The notes below the pieces were generated by a model, which saw only the letters and a program-made list of their open reading frames with translations, was not told the origin of the DNA and did no database searches. A stretch of 5,011 nucleotides of DNA from Nitrososphaeraceae archaeon (lineage in GTDB: Archaea; Thermoproteota; Nitrososphaeria; Nitrososphaerales; Nitrososphaeraceae): NCBI GenBank assembly GCA_025937665.1, contig JAICQW010000143.1, positions 1-5,011 on the forward strand, in the 5' to 3' direction. Positions 1 to 5,011 of the stretch are shown in pieces; the first letter of the stretch is position 1, and the number at the start of each line of letters is the position of its first letter. Position numbers and translations under genes: made by a program.

Positions 1-2
1 CT

Positions 3-308
3 TTTCTGTGGCTCCTTGAAGATTTTAATGTAAAAAGCTATCCGGAATATAAGCAAAAATACCATGGTACAAGTAAGGACAGGTGCCATTTTATTCGCGT
101 TTGTGGTTTTTTTGAGCTTTCAGGAACTTTGGTAAAAAGACAGCTAGTTGACGCCAATCTGTATTTTGATGTTTTCAATCCCACTCCTTTCTGGCATAAG
201 GCAAAACCAATAATAGAAGGAATGAGACAGACGAGGCCATTTATTTATGAAAATTTCGAACTTTTAGATCAAATGAAGTTAAAGTGGTCTAAAGAGAGAA
301 CAAAATAA
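3..308 (+). CDS. C-terminal part of a DUF4760-like hypothetical protein (5' end outside window)
   Basis: An open frame enters from the left edge and runs for 101 codons to TAA at 306-308; no start is visible, so only the C-terminal portion is seen. The visible part contains a block, about residues 36-75, reading FFELSGTLVKRQLVD, then LYFDVFNPTPFW, then KPIIEGMRQ, followed by an acidic/aromatic stretch (YENFELLDQ) and a basic tail (KLKWSKERTK). The order phenylalanine-glutamate, short hydrophobic helix, 'LVD', 'FDVF', tryptophan, 'kPII..mR' resembles DUF4760-type proteins, which are small, often have an N-terminal membrane helix and have no established function. That assignment is from memory of the family pattern and is tentative. 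No transmembrane segment lies in the visible part. It is followed by a 126-base gap and then a same-strand gene with its own probable promoter, so co-transcription is not evident. Confidence 0.65.
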   Translation, partial: FLWLLEDFNVKSYPEYKQKYHGTSKDRCHFIRVCGFFELSGTLVKRQLVDANLYFDVFNPTPFWHKAKPIIEGMRQTRPFIYENFELLDQMKLKWSKERTK

Positions 309-379
309 TCATTACATAGGCGAGACCATAAATTCAGGAATTATAATGTGAATAAGAGCAGGGGGAACAGTTTGTTACC

Positions 380-399
380 TTTATTTTCTATATTTTTAA
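380..399 (+). promoter_or_regulatory. Candidate TATA box / T-rich run upstream of the DUF72 gene
   Basis: The 126-base gap 309-434 between the two plus-strand genes contains a T-rich run, with CTATATTTTTAA at 388-399 as the best TATA-like core. An archaeal start site about 26 bases downstream would fall near 415-420, giving a leader of roughly 15-20 bases before the TTG at 435. The same T-rich stretch (380-397) could equally act as the T-run terminator of the upstream gene, as archaeal terminators are often simple T tracts. No strong Shine-Dalgarno sequence precedes the start. The call rests on composition and spacing only. Confidence 0.3.
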
Positions 400-434
400 T
401 TGATAGTACATAGTAATATTATCAAGAGAAAATC

Positions 435-1349
435 TTGTCAGTGCTTATAGGGTGTTCGGGATGGAGTTACCCCGACTCTGTAGAAAAAGGTGGATGGATG
501 AAAATATTCTATCCTAATACTAGGACAAAAAAACTGCAATTCTATTCACAGTTCTTTAACACTGTTGAAATGGATTCAACGTTCTATGAAAAATTCTACA
601 AGTTCATGACAAAGGAAACCTTTGTTTCAATATCAAAGGCATCACCGCCTAATTTTCAATTATCTCTAAAGGTTCCTGAATCCATAACTCATGAAAAAAG
701 TTTGGATGTAAATAAAGGGGCGATAAATACTTTGGAAGAATTTCTTGAAAAGATATCTCCTCTAAAGGTCATAAATAAATTGGGTGCTCTAATTGTTCAA
801 CTACCACCTAGTTTTACAGTTGGTGAATTAAGAAACATTGAAGGATTTTTAGATAGACTACCCAGAGGATATGACTATGCCGTAGAATTTAGACATCCCT
901 CATGGAACACTGAAGGTCCGTGGGAACTGCTCAAGCATTACAATATTGCAGCGGTAATGACTGATTCGCCACCTGCAGATAAACTACAATTCCTTTCAGA
1001 AGTGATAACTACTGCCAATCATAGTTTTATTAGATGGCATGGAAGAAATGCAGAGCATAGATACAATTATCTTTACCCCAAACAAGAACTAATCCCATGG
1101 GTTGACAAAGTTAAAAAGTTATCTTTGGAAACACCAGTAGTGAGAGGTTATTTTAATAATCATTACGGTGCGAAGGCTATAGTAAACAGCCTTGAATTTA
1201 GGGAATTACTTGGTGAGACTCTATCTGATATCGACAGAAAGATAAAGGAAAAAATTGGTGATTTTTACAGATCAAAGCAGCTAGTTCTTGACAATATTTA
1301 CACTGGGAATGATGAAATTGATGGTGATGTTCATGTTAATGCAAATTAA
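435..1349 (+). CDS. DUF72 (YecE-like) TIM-barrel family protein
   Basis: A complete 304-residue protein of the DUF72 family, predicted soluble and cytoplasmic. Family landmarks appear in order: GCSGWSYPD at residues 6-14, NTVEMDSTFY at 42-51, FQLSLKVP at 74-81, LIVQLPPSF at 119-127, AVEFRHPSW at 149-157, MTDSPP at 175-180, FIRWHGRN at 198-205 and YFNNHYGAKA at 239-248. These are the strand ends that line the barrel pocket in DUF72 structures. The biochemical activity of the family is not established; conserved acidic, His and Arg residues suggest a binding or catalytic pocket. Length is slightly above typical because of a polar C-terminal tail (about 270-304). The start is TTG at 435, with an in-frame stop at 414-416, so it cannot begin much earlier; GTG at 441 would give the more typical family start directly before LIGCSGW. 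The gene converges on the polymerase gene, with 37 bases between stops. Confidence is high for the family and low for any function. Confidence 0.93.
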   Translation: MSVLIGCSGWSYPDSVEKGGWMKIFYPNTRTKKLQFYSQFFNTVEMDSTFYEKFYKFMTKETFVSISKASPPNFQLSLKVPESITHEKSLDVNKGAINTLEEFLEKISPLKVINKLGALIVQLPPSFTVGELRNIEGFLDRLPRGYDYAVEFRHPSWNTEGPWELLKHYNIAAVMTDSPPADKLQFLSEVITTANHSFIRWHGRNAEHRYNYLYPKQELIPWVDKVKKLSLETPVVRGYFNNHYGAKAIVNSLEFRELLGETLSDIDRKIKEKIGDFYRSKQLVLDNIYTGNDEIDGDVHVNAN

Positions 1350-1358
1350 TATTGGTGT

Positions 1359-1391
1359 GGATGATGATACCTAATATTGATATCATCTACC
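1359..1391. terminator. Weak inverted repeat between convergent genes, possible shared terminator
   Basis: GATGATA at 1363-1369 pairs perfectly with TATCATC at 1381-1387 around an 11-base AT-rich loop; beyond a two-base mismatch, GG (1359-1360) can pair with CC (1390-1391). The element sits in the 37-base gap between the DUF72 stop (1349) and the polymerase stop (1387-1389, TAG on the minus strand). A hairpin here could protect or end both transcripts, but the stem is short and AT-rich, there is no clear following T run, and archaeal termination usually depends on T tracts. Treat it as a suggestion. Confidence 0.22.
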
Positions 1392-3630
1392 CCTCTATCA
1401 ACTTTAAACCAAATGGTTCTGTAACAGAATTACATGTTTCTGTCAATAGTTCACAATATCTCTTTGCATCGTACCCAGTCTTTGAATTTATCAACTCAAA
1501 AGGAACACTTCTTTTTCTTGAATTTTTTCTATAATAATCGGTTATCACATATTTCAAAATTTGCCCCGCTTTAAGTGATCTACCTGTATTATTTAATTGT
1601 AGTAACGCATCTAGTTCAACCGTATTCCTATTTTCATATTCATCCACATTTTTAGATATTCTCTTTGTTAGAACCAAATCACTTATGGGGACATTTCTAT
1701 TTTTCAAGAGTTTTAGATGCATTTGAAACATATCCCTTACTTTTGGCATCAAAACTCTAACTTCTCTTATCGAATTGGCCTCTGACATTATGTTCAAGAT
1801 GCTTTGTTGAACATTTGAAAAGAATTCTGCAGTATCATGTCTTCTTGCTTCTATTCCCCTCATCTTCACAGTTCCATCTTCAAAGACACCAAAATAACGA
1901 TTTGAGACGGGTATTATGGTATTGTTTTTTGAAGGAACAAATACAATCCATTTGTATATACCTTCAAATGAAATTGGAAATCCAGTTTTATTTTCTATCT
2001 CAGTTTTCAAATTCTCATAATCATTTTTGTTTATAGTATCTTTATTTTTCTTTTGTATCCATATAGAATCAACTATGGCATGTAGGATCTCAAATCCATG
2101 TGATTCTGCTATCCTTATTGTTTGTAATAAAATCTGTCTATCAAAAGCACATACTGCAATATGCGCATCTATCCTACCAAATTTAGCATTATTAAAACCA
2201 AGGTAACCAAAACTAGTTACTAAAACCCATTTTAGAGCAGTTTGTCTTGCATCATAAATTTTTTTTAATTTGGAGTCGGTGGTTGAGTTTTTCTTGTCTT
2301 TATAGATCCCTCTTTTTTTTAGTAATATTTCTAATGATATAGGAACTATGCCTCTTCTTTTTTCGCATATATGATAATTTAGTAATTCCGGAACATGTAA
2401 CTTGGAATGAGAACAACAGTTACAAATTACAGTCTCAGCAGATATGTTTTTTTTAAACATTATGGTAGGATAGAGTGAAACAAAATCAAGTTCAGCAACA
2501 TTTTCATGTACACCAATAATTGGTTCAAATATCAAACCACCGCGATCAGCAGTTAAAAGATCTCCAAGCGACTTTGGATGTTCTGTAAGCGTGGGTTTCC
2601 ATGGAATAAGTATGTCATTTCTCATGGCATTATAAAATTGTAGACTGCTCATACACTTTCCAATGGAGGCTCTAGATGCTATATGTAATGGTAATCTGCA
2701 AATTCTCGCAAGTTCGTATAATCCTTGAAGGCCGGATTCATTTAGAACAAAGGAATTGTATGTGTCAATATGTATTCTTCCAAATAATTTTGCAGCTGAC
2801 GGCTTGAAATATATCCTACCATAAGCAAAATATGATGTTCCATCCTTTTTAGATCTGCGTAAAGGTATACCCTCTCTATCCAGGATTAAATCTACTTGAT
2901 TGATTTCCGATCTATACTTTAGATAAGGAAATGTAAATGAATCTCCATCCTCTGTGAGAATGAAATCGGGATTAATTTTTTTTATTTCTTCAACAAGTTG
3001 ATATAAAATATCTATTTCAGAACCCTGGATATGAATAGTGTCTTTTGTGTCACAATTTTGTACAGTTGCTGATGCAATTGAATCAGTAAATCTGGATATC
3101 TTTCCTTCAGTTACTTTTGGGAATACCTTTAGATTTACGTTATTAAATAATGGTAACTCATAGTCTGTAGACCATACATTATCTTCATTACACATCCACT
3201 TGAGTTTTGAATTAGACACATGAACTTTACATTCCATAAGTGGAAAAATATTGTGTTCGTAAAAATAGGATTGTTCTGGTAGAATATCTACATTATATAA
3301 TCGGAATTGTCCAAATTTTCCCATTTGCTCGATTTTTTTTGCTAATTTTAGTGAGTAAGTAGAATCCTTTAACTCCAGTTCAAGGACTTGAGATCTTTTG
3401 CTATCAGTTATCAATTCATATCTTGAAGGAAAATGATATTCTTTTATCATGGAAAGTATTTCATTGTTCTCTATGAGAGATTTTAACAAAAACATGTCAG
3501 AGGCAACGTAGATTTTATGATTCCAGCTCTTATCTTCCACTCTAATGGTTGCAGCAGAATTATCTTTTTTTATCCAGAAAATCATATTGCCATTTAAAGT
3601 ATATGCATCAAATAACCAACCAGATATCAT
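1387..3630 (-). CDS. Family B DNA polymerase, archaeal PolB2-like, with divergent catalytic motifs
   Basis: A 747-residue family B DNA polymerase. It starts at ATG 3628-3630 with GWLFDAY, typical of PolB2 N-termini, and ends at TAG. Seen: a degenerate exonuclease-like region around 165-300, where NPDF (220-223) and GDSFTFPYL (229-237) mark the Exo II position but the usual FD aspartate is Thr233, and no DxE is found at 165-190. Then RGGLIFEP (363-370), motif A DFVSLYPTIM with Asp382, a Cys cluster (403, 405, 406, 422), GIVP (427-430), motif B RQTALKWVLVTSFGYLGF (462-479) with Lys467 kept but NSxYG replaced by VTSFG, motif C IVDS (519-522) keeping only Asp521 of DTD, and RGIEARR (591-597) opening the thumb. 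Known: PolB2 polymerases show such substitutions, and some crenarchaeal members remain active and have been proposed to bypass lesions. Inferred: no proofreading, with weak or specialised synthesis. It is unlikely to be the main replicase. It has no PIP box at the C-terminus and no protein-priming insertions that I can recognise. It has its own upstream TATA-like box and probably is not in an operon with the pirin gene. Confidence 0.93.
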   Translation of the reverse strand: MISGWLFDAYTLNGNMIFWIKKDNSAATIRVEDKSWNHKIYVASDMFLLKSLIENNEILSMIKEYHFPSRYELITDSKRSQVLELELKDSTYSLKLAKKIEQMGKFGQFRLYNVDILPEQSYFYEHNIFPLMECKVHVSNSKLKWMCNEDNVWSTDYELPLFNNVNLKVFPKVTEGKISRFTDSIASATVQNCDTKDTIHIQGSEIDILYQLVEEIKKINPDFILTEDGDSFTFPYLKYRSEINQVDLILDREGIPLRRSKKDGTSYFAYGRIYFKPSAAKLFGRIHIDTYNSFVLNESGLQGLYELARICRLPLHIASRASIGKCMSSLQFYNAMRNDILIPWKPTLTEHPKSLGDLLTADRGGLIFEPIIGVHENVAELDFVSLYPTIMFKKNISAETVICNCCSHSKLHVPELLNYHICEKRRGIVPISLEILLKKRGIYKDKKNSTTDSKLKKIYDARQTALKWVLVTSFGYLGFNNAKFGRIDAHIAVCAFDRQILLQTIRIAESHGFEILHAIVDSIWIQKKNKDTINKNDYENLKTEIENKTGFPISFEGIYKWIVFVPSKNNTIIPVSNRYFGVFEDGTVKMRGIEARRHDTAEFFSNVQQSILNIMSEANSIREVRVLMPKVRDMFQMHLKLLKNRNVPISDLVLTKRISKNVDEYENRNTVELDALLQLNNTGRSLKAGQILKYVITDYYRKNSRKRSVPFELINSKTGYDAKRYCELLTETCNSVTEPFGLKLIEG

Positions 3631-3654
3631 TTTACTCTAAATGAATTTAGATAC

Positions 3655-3664
3655 AATTTATCAA
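3655..3664 (-). promoter_or_regulatory. Candidate TATA box of the polymerase gene
   Basis: On the minus strand TTGATAAATT lies at -34 to -25 relative to the ATG at 3630. This is the spacing expected if transcription starts at or within a few bases of the start codon, i.e. a leaderless or near-leaderless mRNA as is common in archaea. No Shine-Dalgarno motif precedes the ATG (the adjacent bases read TTTAGAGTAAA), which agrees with this. The match to a TATA consensus is only moderate. Confidence 0.4.
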
Positions 3665-3857
3665 CTGGGACGCTGTGGCATAAGATAGCTTGTTGTAGTT
3701 TCTTATCATGGATTTTTTTGTACGCTGATAAACAATTAGATGCAACATTATCTCAATCTTCTTAATTTTGAAGTATATAATAAGAAAGGATTCTATCAGA
3801 CGGGGAGGGGGTTAAAAATAGAAGTAAGTAATATCATGAAAGCACGTAAAGCCAAGC

Positions 3858-3907
3858 AAAATAATAATAAGAATGAAAATAATGATAAAAATAAAAGAAT
3901 AGAAAAG
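3858..3907 (-). terminator. G-free T-rich run after the pirin gene, likely archaeal terminator
   Basis: The minus strand over these 50 bases contains no G and only six C; the rest is T and A in runs such as TTTTATTTTTATCATT and a TTATTATTATT stretch. It begins 12 bases past the pirin stop codon (3920-3922). Archaeal RNA polymerase terminates at T-rich non-template runs without needing a hairpin, so this is a good candidate for the pirin transcript end. On the plus strand the same bases are an AAT-rich low-complexity stretch that translates to an Asn/Lys-rich string, which I do not regard as a gene. The rest of the 3631-3857 region shows no RNA gene or convincing ORF. Confidence 0.5.
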
Positions 3908-3919
3908 CCCTATTACTTT

Positions 3920-4858
3920 TTATTCAATCTTTCCAATTCTACCATTCCGAAAATCCTCCAATGTTTTATCCATTTCTTCCCGAGTATTCATGACAAAGGG
4001 GCCGTACTGAACTATTGGTTCATTAAGAGGCATTCCAGCGATAAGCAGTACATCTAGAGGAGAATTTGCATTATCCGATTCTCTAATTGAAATAATTTCA
4101 CCATCATTTTCAAACACTATCAATTTTTTTTCTCCAACTGCTGTTTTATCTTTACCAAAAAGACCCTCTCCACCAATAACATATGCAAATGCATTATAAT
4201 TTTCAGGAACGGATTGCACAACCTGTCCTCCTGGTTGTAGTGTAAAGTGCAAGTAGAGAATGGGGGTTAAGGTATTGATAACTGCCTTAGCGTCAAGGTA
4301 ATTTCCTGCAATGACTCTAGCCGATACTTTACCATCCGGTGTACTGACCTGAGGAATTCTTGTGGAAGGAACATCCTGGTAATCAGGTTTAATCCACTTG
4401 TCTGTTTTTCTAAGGTTGATCCATAGCTGAAATCCATGTAACCTTCCACCAGTTTTTGAGAATTCCTTTTCAGGCATTTCCGAGTGAACCAAACCTGAGC
4501 CTGCCGTCATCCACTGAACGTCACCGGGTCCAAGTTTGCCAGAGTTTCCCTGAGAGTCTTTATGTTCAAATCTTCCCTCAAGCATGTATGTGACAGTTAC
4601 AAACCCCCTGTGAGGATGTTCGGGAAAGCCTTTACTCTCATATGGTAACAAGTCTAATGGGCCCATCTCATCTAAAAGTAAGAAGGGATCTAGATTTCGA
4701 ATAGACCCTGAAGGGAAGGATCTATGTACCACAAAACCATCGCCTTCTGGAGTTTGGTTACTTTTTATCACAAGTTTTATTGACCGATATTTGAAATTCG
4801 TTTCATCAGAATTATCTATAACATTACTGCTCTCTTTTCCATTTTTTTCCTTTTTCAT
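3920..4858 (-). CDS. Pirin family two-domain cupin protein
   Basis: A complete 312-residue pirin. The N-terminal cupin (about 40-150) carries EHPHRGF (80-86) and GSGLVHSEMPE (120-130), supplying the four expected metal ligands His81, His83, His125 and Glu127; these match His56, His58, His101 and Glu103 of human pirin with nearly the same spacing. HGFQLWINL (141-149) is the family signature closing this domain. The C-terminal cupin (about 195-280) is followed by the typical ending MPLNEPIVQYGPFVMNT (276-292) and a helix with FRNGRIG. Known: pirins bind iron or another divalent metal, several have quercetin dioxygenase activity, and others act as protein-binding regulators or in stress responses; the natural substrate here cannot be told. 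No signal peptide is seen, so it is cytoplasmic. The first 25 or so residues are a charged, Asn/Ser-rich extension before the conserved part. The ATG is supported by a TATA-like box about 25 bases upstream, and no later in-frame Met occurs before residue 65. A 289-base gap with a T-rich run separates it from the polymerase gene. Confidence 0.95.
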   Translation of the reverse strand: MKKEKNGKESSNVIDNSDETNFKYRSIKLVIKSNQTPEGDGFVVHRSFPSGSIRNLDPFLLLDEMGPLDLLPYESKGFPEHPHRGFVTVTYMLEGRFEHKDSQGNSGKLGPGDVQWMTAGSGLVHSEMPEKEFSKTGGRLHGFQLWINLRKTDKWIKPDYQDVPSTRIPQVSTPDGKVSARVIAGNYLDAKAVINTLTPILYLHFTLQPGGQVVQSVPENYNAFAYVIGGEGLFGKDKTAVGEKKLIVFENDGEIISIRESDNANSPLDVLLIAGMPLNEPIVQYGPFVMNTREEMDKTLEDFRNGRIGKIE

Positions 4859-4878
4859 ATTATATATTAAATAATATG

Positions 4879-4887
4879 ATATTTAAG
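4879..4887 (-). promoter_or_regulatory. Candidate TATA box of the pirin gene
   Basis: On the minus strand CTTAAATAT lies at -29 to -21 from the pirin ATG, a good match to the archaeal TATA consensus at the spacing expected for a leaderless transcript. The stretch between it and the ATG is almost pure A/T with no Shine-Dalgarno motif, which supports leaderless translation. The TATA-like bases overlap the stop codon of a possible upstream partial ORF. Confidence 0.5.
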
Positions 4888-5011
4888 TAAGGTTGTGTTC
4901 GATTTTATTCTGAGAATTAGTTGAGCATCCTGACCATGCACATTGATACAGTTTCAAGTAACTTCGCAGATATTCTTGCCATATAGAAAATAAATAACTC
5001 TGAATTCCAGA
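4883..5011 (-). CDS. Possible C-terminal tail of an unidentified gene (3' end only)
   Basis: From the right edge the minus strand stays open for 42 codons to TAA at 4883-4885, 24 bases before the pirin ATG. The product contains YLFSIWQEYLRSYLKLY, an aromatic amphipathic-looking helix, then a Cys- and polar-rich tail ending IEHNLT. I do not recognise the family. A second minus-strand frame is also open from the edge for 30 codons, to a stop at 4917-4919, so the frame is not certain and a run of this length can occur by chance. If the longer frame is real, its stop lies inside the pirin TATA box and the two genes are tightly packed. No start is visible in the window. Confidence 0.3.
   Translation of the reverse strand, partial: SGIQSYLFSIWQEYLRSYLKLYQCAWSGCSTNSQNKIEHNLT

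Noticed and set aside
1352..1534. 60-codon plus-strand open frame just after the DUF72 gene
   Set aside because: It lies almost wholly antisense to the polymerase C-terminus, with no family signature.
1815..2036. 73-codon plus-strand open frame
   Set aside because: Entirely antisense to the polymerase; composition (Phe, Leu, Gln-rich) is that of a shadow frame.
1387..3630. Casposon or other self-replicating element, suggested by a PolB gene in an archaeon
   Set aside because: No Cas1 or integrase, no terminal inverted repeats and no target-site duplication seen; the polymerase motifs fit PolB2 rather than a protein-primed polymerase, and the neighbours are ordinary chromosomal genes. Sequence beyond the window could change this.
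3680..3719. ATAAGA / TCTTAT inverted repeat followed by seven T on the plus strand, like an intrinsic terminator
   Set aside because: Stem of only six AT-rich pairs with a 15-base loop, and no plus-strand gene ends upstream of it; it lies in the upstream region of the minus-strand polymerase gene.
3802..3811. GGGGAGGGGG, possible G-quadruplex
   Set aside because: Only two G runs are present locally; a stable intramolecular quadruplex needs four.
3631..3919. tRNA or small structured RNA in the intergenic region
   Set aside because: No cloverleaf pairing, no T-loop GTTCRA-type motif in a suitable position, and low G+C throughout most of the gap.
3740..4057. 105-codon plus-strand open frame starting with MQHYLNLLNF
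   Set aside because: Its second part is antisense to the conserved C-terminus of pirin, and its middle is an Asn/Lys-rich string from an AAT-rich run that is better explained as the terminator of the minus-strand gene. No recognisable domain.
4267..4449. 60-codon minus-strand open frame inside the pirin gene
   Set aside because: Same strand, different frame within a well-conserved pirin coding region; no independent support.

Overview
The window looks like chromosomal DNA from an archaeon, most plausibly an ammonia-oxidising thaumarchaeote (Nitrososphaeria, perhaps Nitrosocosmicus-like). What is seen: AT-rich DNA, promoters with archaeal TATA-like boxes about 25-30 bases upstream of start codons (leaderless style), a T-rich run instead of a hairpin terminator after one gene, and an archaeal-type family B DNA polymerase with the divergent motifs of the PolB2 group. 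The genus-level guess is inference from composition and gene content.

Layout: (1) 3-308, plus strand, the last 101 codons of a protein whose left part lies outside the window; it resembles the DUF4760-type small proteins. (2) 435-1349, plus strand, a complete DUF72 (YecE-like) TIM-barrel protein with a TTG (or GTG) start. (3) 1387-3630, minus strand, a complete 747-residue family B DNA polymerase that converges on the DUF72 gene with only 37 bases between the stops. (4) 3631-3919, a 289-base intergenic region holding the likely polymerase promoter and a G-free, T-rich run just after the pirin gene. (5) 3920-4858, minus strand, a complete two-cupin pirin with all four metal ligands. (6) 4859-5011, the pirin promoter and possibly the tail of another minus-strand gene running off the right edge.

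The genes do not form an obvious pathway. Each complete gene appears to have its own promoter, and nothing here (no Cas1, integrase, transposase, terminal repeats or tRNA) marks a mobile element or defence island. The most interesting object is the polymerase: it keeps the motif A aspartate and one motif C aspartate, but the usual DTDS is replaced by IVDS, motif B is altered, and the exonuclease carboxylates appear to be lost. That pattern fits PolB2, a group whose role is less clear than that of the replicative PolB1, with lesion bypass being one proposal. I see no evidence for a wholly new multi-gene system in this window.
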